This document shows positions 54,782-63,511 of a stretch of DNA of 64,000 bases, one piece after another; positions within the stretch are counted from its first letter, which is position 1; each line of letters opens with the position of its first letter. Below the pieces are notes generated by a model, which did no database searches, was not told the origin of the DNA, and saw nothing but the letters and a program-made list of their open reading frames with translations. Both the position numbers and the translations under genes were made by a program. Origin of the DNA: Paucibacter sp. B2R-40 (GTDB taxonomy: Bacteria > Pseudomonadota > Gammaproteobacteria > Burkholderiales > Burkholderiaceae_C); NCBI RefSeq assembly GCF_025717555.1, contig NZ_JAJIRP010000004.1, positions 311,426 to 375,425 of the forward strand, written 5' to 3'.

Positions 54782-54931
54782 GCAAGCCTCATTCTGCACG
54801 GGATTCCTGGCAGATGATTGTTTACTTCGCCCAAAGCATGGCCATAATCAGCGCAAGAGCTTTCGCACAATCCCTAGGTTTGGAGCCGCTGCCTGCAAAC
54901 AGCTCCGCCCCGCTAAGACAAAAGGCGTCCC

Positions 54932-56482
54932 ATGACAGACTTGGTTTTTGCAGACGAATTGCCGGCCCCGGGCAGCGACGAGACGGCGCCCAAACCGCTT
55001 GAGCCATGGGTGGTGATGATTGTGGACGACGATGTCGCCGTCCATCAGGTGACGCAGCTGGTGATGGCGGACTTCGAGTTTTCTGGCCGACGCCTGCAGT
55101 TTCTGGACGCCTATAGCGGCGTCGAAGCGCGCGAGTTGCTGAAGTCTCGCAATGATGTGGCGCTGATTTTGCTCGACGTGGTGATGGAGTCGGAGCACGC
55201 CGGGCTGGACGTGGCCCGCTATATCCGCGATGAATTGAAGAACAACCATGTGCGCATCGTGCTGCGCACTGGCCAGCCGGGTCAGGCGCCGGAAGAGCAT
55301 GTCATCAAGACCTATGACATCAATGACTACAAAGAAAAAACCGAGCTGACCAAGCGCAAGCTGATCACGGTGTTTTACGCCGCTTTGCGCAGCTACCGCG
55401 ACATCATGATCATCGAGCAGTCGCGCCAGGCGTTGCGCCGCTCGATCGACGCGATCACGCGCGTCTACGACTCACAAAATCTGCGCCGCTTTGCCTCCGC
55501 CGTCCTGGAGCAAGTGACCCATTTGCTGGGCATGGACGCGCGCGCCCTGTGTGCCAGCCGAGTCTCGGCCTATGCAGCCAGTAACTGCGAAGGCCATCTG
55601 AAGGTGCTGGCCGCCACGGCCGACTATTCGCGCCTGCTGGTTGATGACGAAATCAGCAATCTGCCGCCCGAAGTCAAGACCGCCTTGGACCGCGCACTGA
55701 TTGATCAATGCGGCTATTTCGACGCCCACCATTTCATCGGCTACTACCGCAGCAGCACCGATAACGAGACCTTGCTCTATATGCAGTTCTCGGACCCGGT
55801 CGATGCGCAGGCGCGCGAGTTGCTGGAGATTTTTTGCGCCAACGTCGCCATCACTTACGAGTCACTGCTGCTGCGCGAAGAGATTCAAGAAACCCAGCGC
55901 TCCACCGTTTTCATACTCGGCGAAGCGGTCGAGCGACGCTCCAAGGAGACCGGCGCCCATGTACGGCGGGTCGGCGAAATCTCCGCGCTGCTGGCCGAAA
56001 CCTCCGGCATGCGGGCTGCTGACGTCGAATTCATGCGGCAGGCCTCGCCGCTGCATGATGTGGGCAAGATCGGCATCCCGGACCGGGTCTTGAACAAGCC
56101 CGGCAAGCTCGACGCCGAAGAATGGGAAATCATGCAAACCCATGCGCGCATCGGCTTTGAGCTGCTCAGCAAGTCCGATAAACGCATCCTGCAGCTTGGC
56201 GCCATCATTGCGCATGAGCACCATGAACGCTGGGACGGCGCCGGCTATCCGCGCGGCCTGATCGGCGATCAAATCAATATCGCCGGCCGCATCGTGGCGC
56301 TGGCCGATGTATTGGATGCGCTGGTCAGCGGGCGTTGCTACAAAGAAGCCTGGGAGTTTGATGCCGCGCTGGCCTACATCACCGAACAGTCCGGCAAGCA
56401 ATTCGACCCCGATCTGGTGAAGCAGTTGTTTGACAACTTGGAAGCAGTGCACGAGATCTACAGGCGCTATCCGGACGCCTGA
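54932..56482 (+). CDS. response regulator with DUF3369 and HD-GYP domain
   Basis: A 516-residue predicted cyclic di-GMP phosphodiesterase. The receiver domain (VVMIVDDDVAVHQVT; phospho-Asp in LILLDVVME) is followed by a DUF3369 sensor-like region (about residues 170-320) and an HD-GYP domain with SPLHDVGKIGIPD and HHERWDGAGYPRGL, all key residues present. It stands alone between cobT and cobS with its own spacer; no histidine kinase adjoins it. It would counter the GGDEF enzyme type seen at the window's left end. Confidence 0.92.
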   Translation: MTDLVFADELPAPGSDETAPKPLEPWVVMIVDDDVAVHQVTQLVMADFEFSGRRLQFLDAYSGVEARELLKSRNDVALILLDVVMESEHAGLDVARYIRDELKNNHVRIVLRTGQPGQAPEEHVIKTYDINDYKEKTELTKRKLITVFYAALRSYRDIMIIEQSRQALRRSIDAITRVYDSQNLRRFASAVLEQVTHLLGMDARALCASRVSAYAASNCEGHLKVLAATADYSRLLVDDEISNLPPEVKTALDRALIDQCGYFDAHHFIGYYRSSTDNETLLYMQFSDPVDAQARELLEIFCANVAITYESLLLREEIQETQRSTVFILGEAVERRSKETGAHVRRVGEISALLAETSGMRAADVEFMRQASPLHDVGKIGIPDRVLNKPGKLDAEEWEIMQTHARIGFELLSKSDKRILQLGAIIAHEHHERWDGAGYPRGLIGDQINIAGRIVALADVLDALVSGRCYKEAWEFDAALAYITEQSGKQFDPDLVKQLFDNLEAVHEIYRRYPDA

Positions 56483-56555
56483 GCTCATCCAAGTCCAAGC
56501 AGCAAGGTAGAGTGCGGGGCTCGCTGCTCCGCCTCCTTAGGCCCTCTTTTCTGCC

Positions 56556-57353
56556 ATGAGCCTTTTGCTGCACGAATTGCGCCTGTTCTTCATCGCCTTG
56601 CAATTTTTCAGCCGTTGCCCGACGCCTGGCTGGGTGGGCTTTGAGCCCATCTGGCTGCAGCAATGCGCGCGCTACTTCCCGGCCGTCGGCCTGTTCATAG
56701 GCGGCTTCGCAGGCCTGGTGCTCTGGCTCGGTTTGTGGATCTGGCCGCCCGCAGTTGCCGTGGGCTTGAGCATGGCGGCCAGCGTCTGGCTGACCGGTGG
56801 CTTCCACGAGGACGGTTGGGCCGACACCTGCGACGGTCTCGGCGGCACGGTCAGCCGCGAGCGGGCGCTGACCATCATGAAAGACTCGCGCATTGGCAGC
56901 TACGGCTCACTGGGCCTGATCCTGCTACTGGGCCTGAAGGCCGCGTCGCTGTTGGCGCTGGCCGAGGCCAGCCCCGAATTGGCCGTGCTGCTGACGATCT
57001 GGGCGCACACCGCCTCGCGCGCGGCACCGGTTTGGCTGATGCACAGCCTGAGCTATGCCGGCGACGCCGACCATGCAAAAGCCAAGCCGCTGGCCACGCA
57101 AGCCGATGGCCTCACCTTGAGCGTCGCCTTCGGCTGGGTCTGGGCAGCGGGCGCTACTTTGCTCTGGTTGATGCCGGCCTTGTTGCCGAGCTTGCTGTTG
57201 GCCCTGCTGAGCGCTGCCGGCCTGACGCTTTATATGCAGGCTTGGCTGGACCGCCGCCTGGGCGGCTACACCGGCGACAACCTCGGCGCCACCCAGCAAG
57301 TGGTGGAGCTGGGCATCTTGTTGAGCTTTTTGGCGCTTTTGAATGTCTTCTGA
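56556..57353 (+). CDS. cobS: adenosylcobinamide-GDP ribazoletransferase
   Basis: Membrane-bound cobalamin synthase of 265 residues: ALQFFSRCPTPGWVGF, ARYFPAVGLFIGGFAGLVLW, TGGFHEDGWADTCDGLGGTV (metal-binding Asp/His), MKDSRIGSYGSLGLILLLGL, and late GGYTGDNLGATQQVVELGIL. It joins AdoCbi-GDP and alpha-ribazole (phosphate). Overlaps cobC by 11 bp. Confidence 0.95.
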   Translation: MSLLLHELRLFFIALQFFSRCPTPGWVGFEPIWLQQCARYFPAVGLFIGGFAGLVLWLGLWIWPPAVAVGLSMAASVWLTGGFHEDGWADTCDGLGGTVSRERALTIMKDSRIGSYGSLGLILLLGLKAASLLALAEASPELAVLLTIWAHTASRAAPVWLMHSLSYAGDADHAKAKPLATQADGLTLSVAFGWVWAAGATLLWLMPALLPSLLLALLSAAGLTLYMQAWLDRRLGGYTGDNLGATQQVVELGILLSFLALLNVF

Positions 57354-57885
57354 TCGCTTGCGGGTTTGGCGTCATCCAAGCCCAGAAGGCGCCGCGGGCC
57401 GCTGTATCGGCGCCGGCACCGATCTGCCGGTGCATTGGCGGCGCAGCAAATGCTTGGCCCGTCGAATTCAAAAGTTGGCGCGGCGTGAGCGGCTGCCCAA
57501 AATCATCTACAGCTCGCCGCTGCGCCGCTGTGCCGAGGTCGGCGCTTGGCTGAAGGCCTGGGGCTGGCAGCACCATCAAGACCCGGCCTTGCTGGAACTG
57601 GACTTCGGCGCCTGGGATGGCCGCGCCTGGGCAGAGATCGCGCGCGCCGAGGTGGATGCCTGGATGGACGACTTTGTGGCCTACGCGCCGGGCGGTGGCG
57701 AGTCGCTCGCCAATTTGCTGGCGCGCGCCGGCAACTGGCGCCCGCCAGCTGGTGGCTGTTTGGTGATCAGCCATGGTGGTTGGATGCTGGCGCGGCAATG
57801 GCGGGTCGAGCAGGGTCAGGTCTTGCTGCCGACTGCCGCGCTTTGGCCCAAGCCACCGCGCTATGGGAACTTGTGGCAGTTATAG
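57343..57885 (+). CDS. cobC: alpha-ribazole phosphatase, histidine phosphatase family
   Basis: A 180-residue protein. The catalytic motif reads VWRHPSPEG, i.e. RHP instead of the common RHG; then YSSPLRRCAEVGAWL, ELDFGAWDG and the second His in VISHGG. Overlap with cobS and pathway context support CobC, which removes the phosphate from alpha-ribazole phosphate or adenosylcobalamin phosphate. It ends the cobalamin locus. Confidence 0.88.
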   Translation: MSSDRLRVWRHPSPEGAAGRCIGAGTDLPVHWRRSKCLARRIQKLARRERLPKIIYSSPLRRCAEVGAWLKAWGWQHHQDPALLELDFGAWDGRAWAEIARAEVDAWMDDFVAYAPGGGESLANLLARAGNWRPPAGGCLVISHGGWMLARQWRVEQGQVLLPTAALWPKPPRYGNLWQL

Positions 57886-58004
57886 CGTTTACAGCGGCCC
57901 TGCCTTGCGCCGAACTCGTCGCCGCCTGAACGACTTCAGCGGCGGATAGGGCGCCTTCGTCGCTTGGCCCAGCAGGCCGGTCGACGAATTCGCAGAATGA
58001 GGCC

Positions 58005-59747
58005 ATGAACACACCCCACATCCTGGCCCTATCGCTCCTTGGCCTGAGCATCCAACAAGCCCTTGCTGCGCCTCCTGCACCGGCTGCCTACATCGAACCC
58101 CCGATGGTGACCGTCTCCGGCGGCGAGTTCCAAATGGGCGGCGGCAAACCCTATATGGGCGAGGCCGCGCAAGACGCCAGCGCCCTGCCCATCCACAAGG
58201 TCAAGATCAAAGCCTTCAAACTGGCCAAGTACGAAGTGACCGTGGCCGAGTACCGGCGCTTTGTCCAATCGACTGGCTACAAGGCACCTGACAGCTGCGT
58301 GCATCAGCCGATCCAGGGCTGGTTCGGGCTGGGCGCCACGCCGGGCTCCTGGGACAAGAACGAGCTGACCAGCAGCGAGTTCCAACCGGCGGTCTGCATA
58401 GGTTGGGCTGGCGCCGACGCCTATGCCAAATGGCTATCCCAGCAAACCGGCAAGAGCTACCGCCTGGCCAGCGAGGCCGAGTGGGAGTACGCGGCCAGCG
58501 CGGGCAAAGGCAAGGCTGGCTTTCCCTTCGGTGACGACATCGACCAAAAGCGCATCTGCGAGTTCGCGAATGTATCCGACCAGTCGGCCGAGCATGCCGG
58601 CATGGAACGTTTTGGCGCCACCTACAAGGGCTTCATGGGCGGCATTTCGCCCTGCGATGACGGGGCGGGTTTCGCCAGCATCGTCGGGATGTACAAGCCC
58701 AATCCGCTGGGGCTGCATGACCTGATCGGCAATGCGGCCGAGTTTTTGCAAGACTGCTGGAGCGAGAACTACCAGGGCGCGCCGGCGGACGGCAGTGCGC
58801 GTTTAGATGGTGATTGCAAGATGCATGTATTGCGCGGCGGCGCCTGGCATTGGCGAGGCAACACGGCCACACAGCGTAACGCCATGCCGCTCGATTGGGT
58901 GGGAGTGATCGAAGGCTTCCGCCTGGCCCAGAGTCTGGACAAGCCCGCCGACAAGCGCTCGGCACCAACCGCCTTGGCATTCGAGAAAGAGCTGGCGCAA
59001 GCGCAAGCCGCAGAGCGAGCACGCCGCGCGAGCTTGCAGCCTTTTCCGCAACCGCCGCAAGGCTTGCAGCTGACCCAGGCCGGCGGCAAGGCGGCCGTTC
59101 AGCTGACTTGGGCTGCCAGCCCCGATCCCAAGGTACTCGGCTACCACGTCTACCGCAGTGACAGCGTCGGCGGCGACTTTGTGCGGATTGCTTCAGACGT
59201 CAAGGCGCAGCCTTATGTGGACGAGGCCGCCCAGGCGCGCAAGCACAGCTATGCCGTGGTGGCCGTCAACCGCGATCGTTTCAGCGAGTTCAGTGCGCCG
59301 GTGTTGACGGCCGACCAGGTGCACGCGCTGCCCGGACGGGTCCAGGCGGAAGATTTCAACCGAATGGACAATGTCAGCGTCGGCAAAGTCGCGCCGCAAG
59401 AGGATATGGAAGATGCTGGCGGTCAAGCTGGCTTGAACTTGACGGGTTCCGCACCCGGCATAGCCAAGGACAGTTGGACCGAATACAGCGTCGAGGTCCA
59501 GCGGGCCGGCAACTACCGAATCGCTTTCCGCGTAGCCAGCCTGGCCGGCAGCAAGGGTCTGGCTTTGAGCATGGACGGGCAGCCCGTGCTGGAGCTGGCC
59601 GTGCCCGCAACGGGGGGCTTCAAGAGCTGGCAGACTATGGCCGGGGCTGGCCCGGTTCGACTGGAGGCTGGCCGCCATGTGCTGCGCATCCGGGCGGTCG
59701 ACGGGGGCTGGAAGCTCAACTGGTTCGCGGTAGAGCTCGCTGATTGA
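58005..59747 (+). CDS. secreted SUMF1/FGE-like protein with C-terminal carbohydrate-binding-like domain
   Basis: A 580-residue protein with a signal peptide (ALSLLGLSIQQALA). Residues about 30-310 are a formylglycine-generating-enzyme-like domain (MVTVSGGEFQMGGGKPYMGE, YEVTVAEYRRFVQSTGY, YRLASEAEWEYAASAG, LRGGAWHWRGNTATQRNA, GFRLAQSL). A short Fn3-like unit follows, then from LPGRVQAEDFNRMDN a CBM6/35-like beta domain. Bacterial SUMF1 relatives are often lectin-like or enzyme partners rather than sulfatase activators. No sulfatase is nearby. Confidence 0.85.
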   Translation: MNTPHILALSLLGLSIQQALAAPPAPAAYIEPPMVTVSGGEFQMGGGKPYMGEAAQDASALPIHKVKIKAFKLAKYEVTVAEYRRFVQSTGYKAPDSCVHQPIQGWFGLGATPGSWDKNELTSSEFQPAVCIGWAGADAYAKWLSQQTGKSYRLASEAEWEYAASAGKGKAGFPFGDDIDQKRICEFANVSDQSAEHAGMERFGATYKGFMGGISPCDDGAGFASIVGMYKPNPLGLHDLIGNAAEFLQDCWSENYQGAPADGSARLDGDCKMHVLRGGAWHWRGNTATQRNAMPLDWVGVIEGFRLAQSLDKPADKRSAPTALAFEKELAQAQAAERARRASLQPFPQPPQGLQLTQAGGKAAVQLTWAASPDPKVLGYHVYRSDSVGGDFVRIASDVKAQPYVDEAAQARKHSYAVVAVNRDRFSEFSAPVLTADQVHALPGRVQAEDFNRMDNVSVGKVAPQEDMEDAGGQAGLNLTGSAPGIAKDSWTEYSVEVQRAGNYRIAFRVASLAGSKGLALSMDGQPVLELAVPATGGFKSWQTMAGAGPVRLEAGRHVLRIRAVDGGWKLNWFAVELAD

Positions 59748-59759
59748 CGAGGCAAAAGA

Positions 59760-59854
59760 TCTTTCGCCTTGCCATCACTGGCCGGCGAAAGACCGGTCAG
59801 GTCTCGCCGGTATTTCGAAGACCTGTTCCGACCCGCTTTGGCTTGGCGGGTCGG
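59760..59854. terminator. hairpins between two convergent genes
   Basis: A 9-bp stem TCTTTCGCC / GGCGAAAGA (59760-59792) and a second 9-bp stem CCGACCCGC / GCGGGTCGG (59828-59854). No long T run, but the place between convergent stops suggests termination in both directions. Confidence 0.5.
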
Positions 59855-59859
59855 CGCGC

Positions 59860-60489
59860 TCAGGTCCGGCGGGCGCGCGTCGCGGCTCCAACAGCCGCCA
59901 GGCCGGCAAGCAGCAGTGCCACCGTAGCCGGCTCGGGCACAGCTGCAGCGGTGAAGGAGATATTGTCGATGCCGACGTTGTAGCCTTCCGGGCCGAAAGC
60001 GATTGAGAAGCCGGCGCTCGAAGTTGCGTTGATGGCGAAATGGCTAGGCGCAGCACCGAATATCGTTATCGCGCCGGTATTGAGCAAGATCGTGCCACCG
60101 GCCAGATCAGTCACCGTGACCTGAGAAATCAGGTCCGCATTTGGCCAGGAGCCAAGATCAAAGCCGGCAAGCGTCACCGTATTGCCGGCGGTCGGCACGA
60201 TCAGGATCGTCGGCGTATTGTTGGTGTCGCCAAAGGCCACATCGTTCATGCCACTGTAGGAGTCGGCCCAGTAGTACATCGAGTTTGCCGATCCCGGGCT
60301 GGCCTGGTAGCTCACATCGGCGCCAGCGGAGTCGCCATAAGCCTGATTGATGGGGCTGAAGTTGCTGCAAGACTGAAAGGCGCCCGAACCATCATCGGCT
60401 GCCGAACAAATCGCACCCGAGAAATCAAGCGTGTCTGCCTGGGCGGCCAAGGCAAAGAAAGCTAAACCTGCTGCGGCGATGTAGCGCAT
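59860..60489 (-). CDS. PEP-CTERM sorting-domain protein
   Basis: A 209-residue exported protein: signal peptide MRYIAAAGLAFFALAAQAD, a beta-rich body with two Cys near the start (ICSAADDG, SCSNF), and the C-terminal signal VPEPATVALLLAGLAAVGAA followed by TRARR. VTLAGFDLGSWPNADLI resembles the same segment of the 16.2-kb PEP-CTERM protein (ITLQGFDIATWSSG...), so the two are probably paralogues. The start at 60489 follows CAGGAGAATTTC. Confidence 0.88.
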   Translation of the reverse strand: MRYIAAAGLAFFALAAQADTLDFSGAICSAADDGSGAFQSCSNFSPINQAYGDSAGADVSYQASPGSANSMYYWADSYSGMNDVAFGDTNNTPTILIVPTAGNTVTLAGFDLGSWPNADLISQVTVTDLAGGTILLNTGAITIFGAAPSHFAINATSSAGFSIAFGPEGYNVGIDNISFTAAAVPEPATVALLLAGLAAVGAATRARRT

Positions 60490-60608
60490 GAAATTCTCCT
60501 GGTGAATGGTCAAGTGACAGCATCTCACGCCTGACTGTTCGCCGGCAATCCCGGGAATACGGGGGTGCGCACGTCAAAGCAACGAGTCACGTGATCTGGC
60601 GTCGGGTG

Positions 60609-61094
60609 CTACTCCGGCCTGTCCAACTTATTGCTCAACAATATCGTCGACACTGTGTCGACCACGCCTTTGATCGCCCGAATTCGGTCCAAGAGCGTAT
60701 CCAGCTCCTCGGTCGACTCGGTCGTCAGCATCGCGCATAAATCAAAACGCCCGCTGACTGCATAGAGCTTGTGGATCTCATGCCGGCGCGTCAGCTCGCG
60801 CGCCACCTCGGGCTCCAGCTTGGAATCGACCGTGATCAAGACCATGGCCCGGATGCCCGGCCGAGCCCGGCTTTGGGCGACGCTGATGGTGTAACCGGTA
60901 ATGTGACCGCCATCTTCCAAGGCTTTCAGACGCAGCTGAACCGTGCTGCGGGCACAGCCCAAGGCCTTGGCCAGCTTGACGACCGGCAGCCGCGCATTGA
61001 CACGCAACAACTCCAAAAGCTGCCTGTCCAGCTCGTCCAGACCCGCTACGGGTTCTCCCGAATATTCTGTTGCCACTTGCGGACCACCAGTCAC
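60609..61094 (-). CDS. Lrp/AsnC family regulator
   Basis: A 161-residue regulator. The N-terminal helix-turn-helix (LDELDRQLLELLRVNARLPV, LAKALGCARSTVQLRLKALE) is followed by the RAM amino-acid-binding domain (AMVLITVDSKLEPEVARELT, ELDTLLDRIRAIKGVVDTVS). The start is GTG. It is divergent from kamA and may control the lysine-degradation operon in response to lysine or another amino acid. Confidence 0.88.
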   Translation of the reverse strand: MTGGPQVATEYSGEPVAGLDELDRQLLELLRVNARLPVVKLAKALGCARSTVQLRLKALEDGGHITGYTISVAQSRARPGIRAMVLITVDSKLEPEVARELTRRHEIHKLYAVSGRFDLCAMLTTESTEELDTLLDRIRAIKGVVDTVSTILLSNKLDRPE

Positions 61095-61151
61095 TTTGTC
61101 TTTGTGTCAGTCATTATGACCGACGGATACCCACCCGCAACGTCACTTTGT
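61090..61151. promoter_or_regulatory. candidate operator between lrp-like gene and kamA
   Basis: GTCACTTTGT occurs twice (61090-61099 and 61142-61151), 52 bp apart, flanking a perfect palindrome GTCAT-T-ATGAC (61110-61120). Spaced repeats on the same helical face suit an Lrp-type octamer. Confidence 0.4.
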
Positions 61152-61240
61152 GCGTAGGCATCGGCCGAACTGATTTCTAGAATTCCTGCAATACCCTCAG
61201 GCCGCGCATGGGCAATCAGGGGACCACCAGGAGACATCAC

Positions 61241-62455
61241 ATGTTGCAAAAAGTCGTCGAGATCAAAGCCCCTTCCAGCGCGACCACAAGCGCTAGCGCC
61301 AGCGGCAAGCTCCTCACCCGCCCCGAGTTGGACGCCTATGACCCGCGCGCCGAGTCCTGGCAAAAGCAGTTCGCCCGTCGCTATACGCACCATTCGGAGC
61401 TGAACGGCGTTCTGGACGGCGTCGAGAACGTCGACGAGACGGTCTACAGCAAGTTCGCCGTGGCCTTGACGCCATATATGGCGCAGCTGATGGACAAGAG
61501 CGATCCGGCCTGCCCGATCCGCCTGCAATACCTGCCTAGCCATCACGAGCAAACCATACCCGGCTTCGCCACCATGCTGGACCAACTCGGCGAAGAAGGC
61601 GACACCATTCCCGGCACCAGCATCGTGCACCGCTACCCGCGCCGCGTGCTGTTCCTGGTCTCCAATACCTGCGCGACGCTGTGCCGCTTTTGCACCCGCA
61701 AGCGCATGGTCTCGCAGCCGGCTGGCTCGGTGCACAAGGACGAGATCGAAGCCTCGATCGACTACATCGCTGGCAACCCGCTGATCCAGGACGTGCTGCT
61801 GTCCGGCGGCGACCCGCTGACCTTCACCGACGAGCGCCTGGACTACATCCTCGGCGAGCTGCGCCGCCGCGCCCCGCATGTGCGCTTCCTGCGCATGGGC
61901 TCGCGCATGGTGGTGCAGCTGCCCACCCGCATCACGCCTGAGCTCTGCGCGGTGCTGGAAAAGCACCGGGTGCAGATGATCAATATTCACATCAACCACC
62001 CCAAGGAAATCACCCCGCTGCTGCGCGAGCGGGTCAAGATGATCCAAAAGGCCGGCATCATGATGGGCCTGCAAACGGTCTGCCTGAAGGGTGTCAATGA
62101 TGACGTCGAGGTGATGCGTGAGCTGTTCATGCAGTCGATCGAAATGGGCGTGCGCCCTTACTACGTCTACTCGACCGATATGGTCGAGGGCGCGCACCAT
62201 TTCATCGTGCCGCATCACCGCATGATCGAACTGTACGAAGGCCTGCGTGGCTGGATCAGCGGCCCCGCAGTGCCGACCTTCATCGTCGACGGCCTGGGCG
62301 GCCTGGGCAAGCTGCCCATCATCCCGAGCTATGTCAAAGAGGAAGTGCTGGATGACGGCACCGGCACCACGATCAAATGTCGCAACTACGCCGGCAAGAC
62401 GGTCGAGATGCCCGGGCTGGGTCAGAACTACAGTCTGCCTACCCGTAGCAACTGA
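61241..62455 (+). CDS. kamA: lysine 2,3-aminomutase family radical SAM enzyme
   Basis: A 404-residue radical SAM enzyme. The cluster ligands are C144-x3-C148-x2-C151 (SNTCATLCRFCTRKR); then VLLSGGDPLTFTDERLDYIL and QTVCLKGVNDDVEVMRELF, and the PLP-region GPAVPTFIVDGLGGLGKLPI. It converts L-lysine to beta-lysine (or acts as a close relative). The next genes, kdd and kamB-like, make the lysine-degradation assignment strong. The start at 61241 follows CAGGAGACATCAC. Confidence 0.9.
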   Translation: MLQKVVEIKAPSSATTSASASGKLLTRPELDAYDPRAESWQKQFARRYTHHSELNGVLDGVENVDETVYSKFAVALTPYMAQLMDKSDPACPIRLQYLPSHHEQTIPGFATMLDQLGEEGDTIPGTSIVHRYPRRVLFLVSNTCATLCRFCTRKRMVSQPAGSVHKDEIEASIDYIAGNPLIQDVLLSGGDPLTFTDERLDYILGELRRRAPHVRFLRMGSRMVVQLPTRITPELCAVLEKHRVQMINIHINHPKEITPLLRERVKMIQKAGIMMGLQTVCLKGVNDDVEVMRELFMQSIEMGVRPYYVYSTDMVEGAHHFIVPHHRMIELYEGLRGWISGPAVPTFIVDGLGGLGKLPIIPSYVKEEVLDDGTGTTIKCRNYAGKTVEMPGLGQNYSLPTRSN

Positions 62456-62470
62456 GCGAGCATTTGCGAT

Positions 62471-63511
62471 ATGACTTTGATTGCTTCGCCTTACGGCATT
62501 CACCGTGTCATCGAACCCAAGGGCGTGCTGCCGCAACCCGCCTGGAAGATCGACAACGCTATGGAGATTTTCGACAACGAAATCCTCATCGACGTGTCGG
62601 CGCTGAACATCGATTCGGCCAGCTTCACGCAAATCAAAAAAGAGGCCGCGGGTGATGTGGCCCGCGTCGAGGCGATCGTGCGGCGCACCGTCGCCGAGCG
62701 CGGCAAGATGCACAACCCGGTGACCGGCTCGGGCGGCATGTTGATCGGCACGGTGCTGCAAATCGGCGCCAAGTTGGCGGGCAGGATCGACCTTGAGGTG
62801 GGCGACAAGATCGCCACACTGGTGTCGCTGTCGCTGACGCCGCTGCGCATCGATGCGGTCAAGAAAATTCATCTGGACAAGGATCAGATCGAGATCAGCG
62901 GCCGCGCCGTGTTGTTTGAAACCGGCCTGTTCGCCAAGCTGCCGGCCGACATCCCCGAAAACGTGGCACTGGCGATTCTGGACGTGGCCGGTGCGCCGGC
63001 GCAAACCGCGCGGCTGGTGCAGGCCGGCAACACCGTGGTCGTGATCGGCGGCGGCGGCAAGTCGGGCACGCTGTGCGTGTACGAGGCCAAGAAGCGCGTC
63101 GGCCCGGCCGGCATGGTGATCGGCGTGTCGCCGTTCGCCAAAGACTGCGAACGCATGCGCGAGTTGGGCTGGGTTGACCACGCCCTTCAAGTCGACGCGA
63201 CCGACGCGGTGGCGCTGATGGAAGCCGTTAGCGGCGTGACCGGCGGCCGGATGGCCGATGTGGTGATCAACTGCGTCAATATTCAGAACACCGAGATGGC
63301 CAGCATCCTGGCCACGCGCGATGGCGGCAAGATCTACTTCTTCTCGATGGCCACCAGCTTCACCGCCGCCGCCCTGGGCGCCGAGGGTGTGGGCAAGGAC
63401 ATCGAGATGATCGTCGGCAATGGCTATGCGCGCGACCACGCCAAGTTCGCCTTGGCGCTGCTGCGCGAGAGCCCTAGGCTGCGAACGCTGTTTGAAGAGC
63501 TTTATGTCTAA
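62471..63511 (+). CDS. kdd: L-erythro-3,5-diaminohexanoate dehydrogenase
   Basis: A 346-residue NAD-dependent enzyme. It has SPYGIHRVIEPKGVLPQPAW, GKMHNPVTGSGGMLIGTVL and the nucleotide-binding VVIGGGGKSGTLC. It oxidises 3,5-diaminohexanoate, the product of lysine 5,6-aminomutase, to 3-keto-5-aminohexanoate. 15 bp after kamA; the following gene starts 8 bp before its stop. Family assignment comes from sequence and operon. Confidence 0.9.
   Translation: MTLIASPYGIHRVIEPKGVLPQPAWKIDNAMEIFDNEILIDVSALNIDSASFTQIKKEAAGDVARVEAIVRRTVAERGKMHNPVTGSGGMLIGTVLQIGAKLAGRIDLEVGDKIATLVSLSLTPLRIDAVKKIHLDKDQIEISGRAVLFETGLFAKLPADIPENVALAILDVAGAPAQTARLVQAGNTVVVIGGGGKSGTLCVYEAKKRVGPAGMVIGVSPFAKDCERMRELGWVDHALQVDATDAVALMEAVSGVTGGRMADVVINCVNIQNTEMASILATRDGGKIYFFSMATSFTAAALGAEGVGKDIEMIVGNGYARDHAKFALALLRESPRLRTLFEELYV

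Noticed and set aside
53060-54799. 579-residue open frame on the minus strand
   Set aside because: Antisense to the BtuF-like gene and cobT, both with clear family motifs; no homology in the shadow.
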